A stretch of 25,599 bases of DNA from Ruminococcus sp. (GTDB lineage: Bacteria; Bacillota; Clostridia; Oscillospirales; Ruminococcaceae): the NCBI GenBank assembly GCA_024697705.1, contig JAILFF010000150.1, positions 1 through 25,599 on the forward strand, given 5' to 3'. How positions within the stretch are numbered: the first letter of the stretch is position 1; every line of letters starts with the position of its first letter. The position numbers and the translations under genes were made by a program. A model generated the notes under the pieces. It made no database searches. It had not been told where the DNA came from and saw only the letters and a program-made list of their open reading frames with translations. Shown here piece by piece: positions 1 through 7,960 of this stretch.

Positions 1-2
1 CG

Positions 3-2411
3 AACAAAGTTCGTGCCAACGCCGCTCCCGAAAAGGAGCTGACAACCTCTCCCGCCGAGGAGACGCAGACGGAGCCCGAAAGCGCTCCCCCGCCCGCGGC
101 AGTCAAGCCCGTACCCGCAAAAAAGCCCGCCAAGAAAAACGGCGGTGTGATGAAGACCGTTTCGACGATCATCGTAAGTTCCAGGTACATAATCTTCGTG
201 CTGTTCCTTGCGGCGCCGGTCTACTGCGCGCTTTCGATAAATAAGGTGAAGATCAACGAGGACATTACCGCTTTCCTGCCCGACAGCACCGAAACGCGGC
301 GCGGTCTCACCATTATGGACGAGGAATTCGTCACCTACGCTTCGGCTGATATCATGGTATCAAACATCACCTACGAGACCGCCGAAAAGCTCGCCGAACA
401 CATCGAGGAATTCGACAAGGTGTCGTCGGTAACTCTTGACAATACCACTACGCATTACAAGAATTCCTCGGCGCTGCTGAGCGTTTCCTTTAACGACGTA
501 CAGACCGATCAGGGCGTTATCGACACGATGAACGAGATACGCGACTACCTCAAAGACTACGATACCTATATCTATTCGGATATCGGAATGAGCTACTCGC
601 AGCAGCTTGCGAACGAAATGGGCGGCGTTATCCTGCTGACCGCGATAGTTATCGTCGCCGTGCTGCTTTTCACCTCCCGCAGCTACTTCGAGGTGGTTAT
701 TTTCGGCATCGTGTTTGCCTTCGCGGCGCTGCTTAATATGGGCACCAACTTCTTGCTGGGCGAGATCTCGTCTATCACCAATTCTATTGCGGTGATACTC
801 CAGTTAGCTCTTGCCATCGACTACGCGATAATTTTCAGCCACCGCTATCAGGACGAGGCGCTCGTTTTCGACAACCACCGCGACGCGCTTATCGAAGCGC
901 TTTCCAAGTCGATAATCGAGATATCCTCGTCGAGCCTTACCACAATATCGGGACTTGTGGCGCTGACCCTCATGCAGTTCAAGCTCGGGCGCGACCTCGG
1001 CGTGGTGCTGACGAAGGGTATTCTTTGCAGCCTTATCACCGTGTTCCTGCTGATGCCCGGGCTTATCATGCTTTTCCCGAAGGCGCTCAAACACACCGCG
1101 CACCGCTCGCTGATACCGAACATCGAACCGTGGGGCAAGGTGCTTGTTTCCTCGAAATTCTGCTTTGTGTGGGTGTTCCTGCTGATAATCCCGTTCTCGA
1201 TCTACTTTTCGGAAAAGACGAAATATGTGTTCTCCGAAAGGACTATTGACGAAATAGTTTACTCCGAGAGCCGCGCAAGTATGCACAAGATAATCGACAC
1301 CTTCGACGACTCCACCACCGTTGCGGTGCTTGTTCCCACGGGGAATTACAATTACGAAAAACGTATACTTAAGGAATACGCGGCGCTTGACGACGTAAAG
1401 AGCGTCACGGGGCTGGCGAGCATCGAGATCGACGACGACCATGTGCTCACCGACAGCTACACTCCCCGCGGCTTTGCCGAACTTCTTGACATCGACATTG
1501 AAGAAGCCGACCTGCTTTTCCAGGCTTACGGCGTGGAGCATGAAGAATACGCGCCTATCTTCGGCAGCACCCAGGACTACGAGGTGCCGCTTATTGATAT
1601 GTTCCTCTACCTGTTCGAGAAGATAGACCACGGCGTAGTAAATCTCGATGAGGAGACCATGCAGAGCATAAACGAAAAGCGCGAAACGCTCGAAAGCGGC
1701 ATCAAGCAGCTTCAGGGCGAGAACTGGAACCGCCTTGTGCTGACCGCGACCGTTCCCGTCGAGGGCGAGCGCTCGGTCGAGCTTACCGAAAAGCTCCGCA
1801 GCATCGCCGAGAAATACTACGGCAGCGATACAGTCATACTTGTCGGCGATATCACGAGCACCCGCGACCTTTCCGAATCGTACAGCAGCGATTCGATGAA
1901 GATCAATCTGCTGACGATAAGCTTTGTATTCGTGATACTTCTGTTCACATTCAGAACGCTTGCGGGCTCTTTGGTGCTGGTATTCGTTATTCAGGGAAGT
2001 ATCTGGATAAACTTCTCGTTCCCGTACCTCACGGGGCTGCACACCTCTTTCATAACAAATATGATAGTATCGGCGCTGCAAATGGGCGCTACCATCGACT
2101 ACGCTATCGTGATAATGAACCGCTTTCAGGCGCTCAAAAAGGAACATTCCCCGAAGATCGCCATGTCGAAGGCGGTGGGCGAGAGCTTCCCGACGGTGCT
2201 TACCTCGGGCTCGATACTCACGATGGCGGGATTCCTTATCTCGTTCAGGGTCAGCGATGTTTACGTCAGCCACATAGGACTTGCTATCGGGCGCGGCGCA
2301 CTTATCTCGGTAGTGCTGGTGCTTACCGTTCTGCCGCAGCTGATTCTTATGCTTGACAAGCTGATCGACCAGACCAAATTCACAATTAAGCCCGGGGTGG
2401 TGAGAGTATGA
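3..2411 (+). CDS. MMPL/RND-family membrane transporter, 5'-partial
   Basis: This is a proton-driven RND-type exporter of the MMPL family in the cytoplasmic membrane; its substrate cannot be read from the sequence. Counting from the GTG at 147, one membrane helix lies at about 12-30, then an extracytoplasmic domain, five helices at about 155-310, a helix near 335-352, a second outside domain, and a final helix block at about 585-735. This is the usual duplicated plan. Each half carries an Ile-Asp-Tyr motif in its helix 4 equivalent (Asp225 and Asp651), the expected proton-relay site. The frame is open from base 3 with no stop and no convincing ribosome binding site before 147. The 48 upstream codons are Ala/Pro/Glu/Lys-rich, so I read a cytoplasmic N-terminal extension starting outside the window. 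The stop overlaps the next start (ATGA), indicating translational coupling. Family is certain; the true start is not visible. Confidence 0.9.
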   Translation, partial: NKVRANAAPEKELTTSPAEETQTEPESAPPPAAVKPVPAKKPAKKNGGVMKTVSTIIVSSRYIIFVLFLAAPVYCALSINKVKINEDITAFLPDSTETRRGLTIMDEEFVTYASADIMVSNITYETAEKLAEHIEEFDKVSSVTLDNTTTHYKNSSALLSVSFNDVQTDQGVIDTMNEIRDYLKDYDTYIYSDIGMSYSQQLANEMGGVILLTAIVIVAVLLFTSRSYFEVVIFGIVFAFAALLNMGTNFLLGEISSITNSIAVILQLALAIDYAIIFSHRYQDEALVFDNHRDALIEALSKSIIEISSSSLTTISGLVALTLMQFKLGRDLGVVLTKGILCSLITVFLLMPGLIMLFPKALKHTAHRSLIPNIEPWGKVLVSSKFCFVWVFLLIIPFSIYFSEKTKYVFSERTIDEIVYSESRASMHKIIDTFDDSTTVAVLVPTGNYNYEKRILKEYAALDDVKSVTGLASIEIDDDHVLTDSYTPRGFAELLDIDIEEADLLFQAYGVEHEEYAPIFGSTQDYEVPLIDMFLYLFEKIDHGVVNLDEETMQSINEKRETLESGIKQLQGENWNRLVLTATVPVEGERSVELTEKLRSIAEKYYGSDTVILVGDITSTRDLSESYSSDSMKINLLTISFVFVILLFTFRTLAGSLVLVFVIQGSIWINFSFPYLTGLHTSFITNMIVSALQMGATIDYAIVIMNRFQALKKEHSPKIAMSKAVGESFPTVLTSGSILTMAGFLISFRVSDVYVSHIGLAIGRGALISVVLVLTVLPQLILMLDKLIDQTKFTIKPGVVRV

Positions 2412-5400
2412 AAAAGATCATAAGCATTTTGGCGTGCGGAGCGCTTCTTATGAGCAGTATGCCGCTCGGCGCTTTCGCGGAGGAAAAGAATAATAATACA
2501 GACGTTATAGCCATTTCTACCGCCGAGGAATTTGTGGCATTTTCAAAAAAATGTAATATCGACAGCTTTTCGGAAGGAAAGAAATTCGTACTTGCCGCCG
2601 ATATCGAGCTTACTCACAGCGACTTTGATACAATCCCCTACTTCGCGGGCAGCTTTGACGGTGCGGGGCATACGGTTTCGGGGCTAAGGATAACCTCCGA
2701 CGGCTCGGTGAAGGGGCTTTTCCGCTACACTTCGGATAAGGCGCGGATAACCAATTTGAACGTTCGCGGAAAAGTTATCCCCGGCGGCACGAGATGCACC
2801 GTCGGCGGCATCGTCGGAGAGAACAGCGGCGAGCTGATGCGCTGCACCTTCGACGGAAACACTTCGGGCATTAAATGCGTCGGCGGTATCGCGGGCGTTA
2901 ATACCGAAACGGGCATTATAAACGGCTGTTCGTTCTCGGGCGAGACCTCGGGCGAACACAGGGTCGGCGGTATCGCGGGCGAAAACCGCGGGATAATCAC
3001 CGCCTGCACCAACTCCGCCGAGGTCAACACCAAGGAGATCGAAGTAACGACCGAAAAGACCTTCGGACTCACGGCGCTTGACAGTATCCGCGAGACCAAG
3101 AAGGACGTTTCCGAGCTGTCGGAGGAGGATTTCCGCAATATCAGCGATATCGGCGGTATTACGGGGCTTTCGGCGGGCGTTGCCGAAAAATGCCTGAATA
3201 CGGGCAAGATCGGCTACGAACATATGGGCTACAACGTCGGCGGAATCGCGGGGCGTTCCTCGGGACGGCTTGCGGACTGCGAGAACACGGGCGACGTTCT
3301 CGGCAGAAAGGACGTCGGCGGAATAGCGGGGCAGATCGAGCCCTTCGCCTGCTGGGATTTCTCAGACAGCAAGGTGGCGGAGCTTGAAGGCGATCTCGGC
3401 AATTTGCAGGAGCAGATCGACTCCATGATCGACAGCGGCGAGGAAAAAGGCGAGGACGCCCGCAGATCATTAAAAGAGATCAACACCGAACTCAAAGCCG
3501 CAAGAGCGGAGCTTGACAAGATCAGAACGCAGACCTCGGGCGATATTTCCGCCTCGGAGAAGAGCATTGAGGAAATGCGCGGCATCGTTAGCGACTACTT
3601 AAACGAGCTTTCCGAATCGGCGGAAGACCTCGACAAGTACGCGGGCGAAGCAAAGAAAGCGGTAGGTCAGATAGTCTCCGACACCGCCGACAGCGTTCGG
3701 AATGATTTACAGGGCAAAAAAAATACGGCGGCGAGCATTTCTGCGCAGACAAAGGAGCTGCTGAACAAAGCTGCCGACGATACGGGGCTGAAAGAGTACT
3801 CCGAGCAGCTCTCACAGCTTGCCGAAAAGCTGAAAAACTCCCCCGACAGCCAAAAAGCCGCCGAGCTGATCGAGCTTCTCAAAAGTGAGATCGACGCCGA
3901 AACGCAGCTGCAATTATCCGTCATCGAAACGAGCCGTCTTATCCGCGAGGAACTGAAAAGCGGCGATATCATAGGGCTTATCGGCTCGCTGAAAGATCTT
4001 AAACAGTTCAAAAAAGACTTCAAGAACAACGATCAATATCTGCAAATTCTAAAGCTGATGGACGAGATAGACCTCCCCGAGACCGACATCAGCGTGTTTG
4101 AGAAATACTACTCCGACGCAGAAAACCGCGCGAACAGCCTTGAAAAAGACATCGACGCGCTGATCTCGGTGCTTTCGCAGACAAGCGAGCTTTTCGAGGT
4201 GAATGTTCCCGATATAGACACCAAAAAGCTCGTTGATATCATCGACGCCATGAGCGAAAACATCAGCACCGACCGCGAAAAGGAGCTTGTCGATAAAATG
4301 CGAGAGGCGGCAGCGGGGCTGACATTCACCGTCCCCGATACGAACGAGCTTGTTTCGCATCTGAAAAAAGCGGGAGACGAAATGTCAAGGCTCGCCGACA
4401 AGACCGTGAACGACGAAAGCACCTCGAAGAACATCAACACGGTAAGGGACAGTCTCGGTCGGGTGCTTGACCGCTTTTCGGGAACGGTCGAGGACGTGGC
4501 GACCATCAAGACGAATTTTGAAAGCGACATCTCCGACGACGGCGAAAGAAGTCTCAAAGGTACTGTCAAGGGCTGCAAGAACAACGCCGACATAAACGGC
4601 GACAGCAACGTCGGCGGCATAGCGGGCTCGATGGCGTTCGAGATAGATTTCGACGCGGAGGATCAGCTGAACATCTCGCAGTATATGTTAAGCGACGCAC
4701 GTTATCTGATATACACCGTCATCGAAGGGTGCAGCGGCAGCGGAGATATTTTCGCCAAGAAGGAATGTGCGGGCGGCATCATCGGCAGCATGGATTTCGG
4801 CACGGTGAAGAACTGTCTTTCGGTGGGAATGGTCAAGGTCGCAAACGGCGATTACTGCGGCGGTACCGCCGGAAAATCGGCGGGAACGATCAAGAATTGC
4901 AGTTCGCGAACAGTGCTCGGCGGTGGAAAGTACATCGGAGGTATCGCGGGCAGCGGCAGCGTCATCGAGGACTGCATGGTTTACAGCTACATCGACTCGG
5001 CTAAGGAATATGCGGGCTCGGCGGCGGGCTATGTCGATAAGGAGGTCAAGGGCTGCTATTTCGTGGAAAACGGCGTCGGCGGCATTGACGGCGTTAGCAA
5101 AAAGGGCATTGCGGAGCCGCTTTCCTACGAGCAGATGATAAGCCGCAAGGACGTTCCCGACGAATTCAGGAAGATCACGGTAACGTTCATCGCAAACGGC
5201 AGGGACGTAGCGGAGGTCGAGGTGCCTTTCGGCGGTAGGCTTGACAGCAGCGACATTCCCGAGGTCGAAAAGGACGGGGTAAGATACTGGAAATGGGACG
5301 ACATCGGCGAGGACGAGATATATTACAGCTGTGTTGTTCACGGCAGCTACGTTGACCCGATAACGACGATCTCGACGGAGGGCGATCAGCCGCAGTTTCT

Positions 5401-5779
5401 TGCGGAGGGCATCTTCTACGAGGGTCAGAAGCTTACCGCCGAGCCGCTGCCCGACAACACCGACCGAAACGCTTCGTACAAGGTCACGGTGAACGGCGAC
5501 ACCGAGCCGCTGAAAATAAGGTTCCGCAGCTCGGTAAAGGACGGAGAGCTTTTAGTAAGCGGCGCGGCTCGGGAATACGTCCGCGACGGCAGCTATATCG
5601 TCTTCGACATGGAAAACGGCGGAGAATTCGTCTACCGCCCCGCGGAGAAGAATTACGATGCTCGTATGATCGCGGGAATATCGGCGGGTGCGGCGGTCAT
5701 CGCCGTGCTGATAACGGTGCTGATCGTATCGAGAAAAAAGGCGAAAGGCAGCAAAAAAGCCGTTTCGGTCAAGAAGTAA
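2408..5779 (+). CDS. Secreted, membrane-anchored GLUG-repeat protein with long central coiled coil
   Basis: No precise function is recognised. Residues 1-25 form a signal peptide (Lys-Lys start, hydrophobic core, Ala-Phe-Ala before Glu-Glu). GLUG-like repeats of the form GGIxGxxxG run from about 130 to 310 and return from about 735 to 870. Between them, about 320-715 is charged, Leu/Ala-rich helix typical of an extended coiled coil. A beta-rich tail follows, then a single membrane helix at about 1088-1108 and a Lys-rich cytoplasmic end. The protein should therefore stand outside the cell, anchored by its C-terminus. It overlaps the MMPL exporter gene by 4 bp and is followed by a terminator, so the two are made together. 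I infer it is an accessory or partner of that transporter. It could instead be a surface adhesin merely co-transcribed. At 1123 residues it is large for GLUG proteins. Gene call is certain, role is inferred. Confidence 0.88.
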   Translation: MKKIISILACGALLMSSMPLGAFAEEKNNNTDVIAISTAEEFVAFSKKCNIDSFSEGKKFVLAADIELTHSDFDTIPYFAGSFDGAGHTVSGLRITSDGSVKGLFRYTSDKARITNLNVRGKVIPGGTRCTVGGIVGENSGELMRCTFDGNTSGIKCVGGIAGVNTETGIINGCSFSGETSGEHRVGGIAGENRGIITACTNSAEVNTKEIEVTTEKTFGLTALDSIRETKKDVSELSEEDFRNISDIGGITGLSAGVAEKCLNTGKIGYEHMGYNVGGIAGRSSGRLADCENTGDVLGRKDVGGIAGQIEPFACWDFSDSKVAELEGDLGNLQEQIDSMIDSGEEKGEDARRSLKEINTELKAARAELDKIRTQTSGDISASEKSIEEMRGIVSDYLNELSESAEDLDKYAGEAKKAVGQIVSDTADSVRNDLQGKKNTAASISAQTKELLNKAADDTGLKEYSEQLSQLAEKLKNSPDSQKAAELIELLKSEIDAETQLQLSVIETSRLIREELKSGDIIGLIGSLKDLKQFKKDFKNNDQYLQILKLMDEIDLPETDISVFEKYYSDAENRANSLEKDIDALISVLSQTSELFEVNVPDIDTKKLVDIIDAMSENISTDREKELVDKMREAAAGLTFTVPDTNELVSHLKKAGDEMSRLADKTVNDESTSKNINTVRDSLGRVLDRFSGTVEDVATIKTNFESDISDDGERSLKGTVKGCKNNADINGDSNVGGIAGSMAFEIDFDAEDQLNISQYMLSDARYLIYTVIEGCSGSGDIFAKKECAGGIIGSMDFGTVKNCLSVGMVKVANGDYCGGTAGKSAGTIKNCSSRTVLGGGKYIGGIAGSGSVIEDCMVYSYIDSAKEYAGSAAGYVDKEVKGCYFVENGVGGIDGVSKKGIAEPLSYEQMISRKDVPDEFRKITVTFIANGRDVAEVEVPFGGRLDSSDIPEVEKDGVRYWKWDDIGEDEIYYSCVVHGSYVDPITTISTEGDQPQFLAEGIFYEGQKLTAEPLPDNTDRNASYKVTVNGDTEPLKIRFRSSVKDGELLVSGAAREYVRDGSYIVFDMENGGEFVYRPAEKNYDARMIAGISAGAAVIAVLITVLIVSRKKAKGSKKAVSVKK

Positions 5780-5784
5780 TGCAG

Positions 5785-5819
5785 AGTGAGGTCGGCAGAA
5801 AAGCCGATCTCACTTTTTT
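5785..5819 (+). terminator. Intrinsic terminator after the MMPL/GLUG unit
   Basis: The arms AGTGAGGTCGGC and GCCGATCTCACT pair over 12 positions, one of them a G-U wobble, around the loop AGAAAA. A run of six T follows at once. It lies 6 bp after the stop of the GLUG-repeat protein. Confidence 0.93.
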
Positions 5820-5872
5820 GCTGCGCCGACGCGCCCGAAAGTCCGACAGGGTGAAATTGTATGCTTTTACCA

Positions 5873-5901
5873 TTGAAATAATTTCCGCGATATGATATAA
5901 T
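5873..5901 (+). promoter_or_regulatory. Promoter of the flippase/deformylase unit
   Basis: TTGAAA at 5873-5878 and TATAAT at 5896-5901 are separated by 17 bp. A TG one base before the -10 makes it an extended -10 as well. This fits a housekeeping sigma-A promoter, with start expected near 5908. Confidence 0.8.
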
Positions 5902-5908
5902 TAAATCG

Positions 5909-5937
5909 GTCTGCGGTTTTTGACAACGCCCGCAGAC
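5909..5937 (+). promoter_or_regulatory. 5'-terminal leader hairpin before the flippase
   Basis: GTCTGCGG (5909-5916) and CCGCAGAC (5930-5937) form a perfect 8-bp stem with a 13-nt loop. It begins at about the predicted transcription start. No U run follows, so it is not a terminator. It may protect the 5' end of the mRNA or be a binding site. I match it to no known riboswitch. Confidence 0.5.
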
Positions 5938-5965
5938 ATAAATAATTCGGTAAAGGAACAAATAA

Positions 5966-7480
5966 ATGGCAGATACCAGAAAACGCAGAGCTATCCTTAA
6001 TACCGTATTTTCGCTTGTATGTCAGGGAATTACGCTGCTCTGCGGATTTATTGTGCCGAGATGCCTGATAAAAGCCTTCGGCTCGGAGATATACGGCGCC
6101 ACCGCCTCGATAACCCAGTTTTTGGGATATATAGTTCTGCTCGAAGGCGGTATCGGAGCCGTTGCAAAGACGGCGCTTTACAAGCCGCTCGCCGACAACG
6201 ACATGGAAAAGGTCGGCAAGGTGCTTGCTGAGGTGCGGAGATTCTTCCATATACTGGTGCTGATATTCATACCATATGTTATTATACTGGCGGCGGGCTA
6301 CAAATCGCTTTCCCGCTTCGAGGCGATGAACCGGCTCTCGACCGCCGTGCTTGTCATAGTGATAAGCCTTTCGACCTTCGCGCAGTATTATATCGGCATA
6401 ACCTATTCGCTGTTTCTCCAGGCGGCGCAGAAGGCATATATCACGCACATTATAACTATCGGAAGCACCGCGCTCAACACCATAGCGATCGTATTGCTGA
6501 TAAATCTCGGGCAGAACATCATCATCGTCAAGCTGGCAAGCAGCTGCGTATTCATTTTGAAGCCCGTCTGCATGATGCTGTATGTAAAAAAAAGGTATAA
6601 GATCAACACAGGTGTCAGGTCGGACGATACCGAGATACAGCAGAAATGGTCGGGACTGGGACAGCATATCGCTTTTTTCATCTATTCCAACACCGACACC
6701 GCCGTTCTGACGATAACGGGGAATCTCACCGCCGTTTCGGTATATTCCGTTTACAATATGGTAGTGGGGCAGCTGCGGAGCCTGACCTCCTCCATTGCCG
6801 GCGGAATGGAGTCGCTTTTCGGGGACATGGTCGCGAAAAAGGAAATGAAAACGCTGTATGTCACGTTCAGCTACTACGAAACGCTGATCTCCTTTATCAC
6901 AAATATCGTGTTTTCGACCGCGATGGTAATGATCGTGCCGTTTGTGAAGATCTACACCGCAAGCTTCGACGACGCGAATTATATCGAGCCGCTTTTCGGC
7001 GGACTGCTTATGCTTTCGGCGGTAGTTTACCTGCTTCGGCTGCCTTATATGGTGCTTATCCACGCAGCGGGGCATTTCAGTCAGACAGCTGCGGCGGCTT
7101 ACGGCGAAGCGATTATAAACATCGTGCTTTCGCTGATACTTGTACACAGATTTCAGCTTCCCGGAATTGCGGCGGCTACCCTTATAGCCACGGCGTTCAG
7201 GTTCGTTTATTATGTGGTATATCTCAAATTCCATATACTTGAAAGAGCTGTCCGCCTTGCAGTAAGAAGGCTTTTGGTGAACGCGCTTGCGTTTTCCGTG
7301 ATCTTCGGTGCGGGAAATGCGTTTGTTCTGCGTTTTCCCGCGGCGAACTATCCTGCGTGGGCGCTGCGCGGAGCGGCGGTATTTGCGGCGGCAGGTATTG
7401 TCACGACAGCGGCAAATTTTGTTTTTTACAGGGACGAATGTCTGACGATCGGCAGAAAGCTGCTCGGACGCGGAAAATAA
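5966..7480 (+). CDS. Polysaccharide flippase (Wzx/MOP superfamily)
   Basis: This is an integral membrane protein of 504 residues, the usual size for the oligosaccharide flippase branch of the MOP/MATE superfamily. Such proteins move lipid-linked glycan units from the inner to the outer face of the membrane for surface polysaccharide assembly. The N-terminus (positive residues, first helix, then Phe-Gly-Ser-Glu-Ile-Tyr-Gly and a second helix ending in a Gly-Gly-Ile-Gly turn) matches the family, and hydrophobic segments alternate with short loops to the C-terminus. The start follows AAAGGA by about 8 bases. It has its own promoter and leader hairpin. The deformylase-like gene begins 22 bp downstream and is probably co-transcribed. 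No glycosyltransferase is adjacent, so the glycan is unknown; GT-C and FkbM genes lie further right on the other strand. Confidence 0.87.
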   Translation: MADTRKRRAILNTVFSLVCQGITLLCGFIVPRCLIKAFGSEIYGATASITQFLGYIVLLEGGIGAVAKTALYKPLADNDMEKVGKVLAEVRRFFHILVLIFIPYVIILAAGYKSLSRFEAMNRLSTAVLVIVISLSTFAQYYIGITYSLFLQAAQKAYITHIITIGSTALNTIAIVLLINLGQNIIIVKLASSCVFILKPVCMMLYVKKRYKINTGVRSDDTEIQQKWSGLGQHIAFFIYSNTDTAVLTITGNLTAVSVYSVYNMVVGQLRSLTSSIAGGMESLFGDMVAKKEMKTLYVTFSYYETLISFITNIVFSTAMVMIVPFVKIYTASFDDANYIEPLFGGLLMLSAVVYLLRLPYMVLIHAAGHFSQTAAAAYGEAIINIVLSLILVHRFQLPGIAAATLIATAFRFVYYVVYLKFHILERAVRLAVRRLLVNALAFSVIFGAGNAFVLRFPAANYPAWALRGAAVFAAAGIVTTAANFVFYRDECLTIGRKLLGRGK

Positions 7481-7502
7481 TTATTTAACGGAGGACTTGC
7501 TT

Positions 7503-7913
7503 ATGGTTAAGCAGATAATGAAGGACATCGTATTTCTCAAAAGAAAAAGCACGCCCGCATCAAAGGCGGACGCGGAGGTCATTCGTGACCTTAAGGACAC
7601 ACTGGAGGCTCACCGCGACGGCTGCGTGGGAATGGCGGCGAACATGATCGGCGTGAGCAAGCGCATTATCATCGTCGATACGGGAATGGGGTATGTGGTC
7701 ATGCTGAACCCCGTGATAACAAAGCGCGACGGGCGCTATGAAACCGAAGAGGGGTGTCTTTCCCTTGTCGGAAAGCGCAAGGCGGTCAGATATCAGAACA
7801 TAACCGTCCGCTACATGGGTGAGGATCTTAAACAGCATCAGGCGGATTACAGCGGTTTTTTTGCGCAGATAATACAGCATGAATGTGATCATTTAAACGG
7901 TGTGATAATATGA
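7503..7913 (+). CDS. Short divergent peptide deformylase (def family) lacking the motif-1 glutamine
   Basis: Peptide deformylases remove the formyl group from the first methionine of new proteins. Two of the three family motifs are intact in these 136 residues: EGCLS with the metal-binding Cys85, and HECDH with His126, Glu127 and His130. Motif 1, normally GxGxAAxQ, reads GMAANM here, so Met48 occupies the place of the catalytic Gln that stabilises the oxyanion. The protein ends six residues after the HECDH motif, so it also lacks the usual C-terminal helix. I chose ATG 7503 because GGAGG at 7490-7494 sits 8 bases before it; an in-frame TTG at 7497 is too close. It follows the flippase by 22 bp. 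I recall similar short forms in clostridia, so a canonical def gene probably exists elsewhere. Activity may be altered. Confidence 0.88.
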   Translation: MVKQIMKDIVFLKRKSTPASKADAEVIRDLKDTLEAHRDGCVGMAANMIGVSKRIIIVDTGMGYVVMLNPVITKRDGRYETEEGCLSLVGKRKAVRYQNITVRYMGEDLKQHQADYSGFFAQIIQHECDHLNGVII

Positions 7914-7922
7914 CCCGACAAA

Positions 7923-7960
7923 AAAACGCCTCGGAGATACCAAAACCTCCGCGGCGTTTT
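7923..7960. terminator. Bidirectional terminator between convergent genes
   Basis: AAAACGCC-T-CGGAG pairs with CTCCG-C-GGCGTTTT, giving 13 base pairs with one T/C mismatch. A/T runs on both sides let it serve both the deformylase-like gene and the opposing cyclase gene. It overlaps the stop codon of the latter (7959-7961). Confidence 0.9.

Noticed and set aside
147..152. GTG/ATG as the start of the MMPL gene
   Set aside because: No ribosome binding site precedes it and the frame stays open with biased composition to the left edge.
804..2273. Long open frame (489 codons) antisense to the MMPL gene
   Set aside because: Charged, low-complexity translation without domains, lying wholly opposite a clear membrane protein; it reflects codon bias of the real gene.
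5867..7234. Long open frame (455 codons) antisense to the flippase
   Set aside because: No ribosome binding site or recognisable domain; covers the flippase promoter and coding region in reverse.
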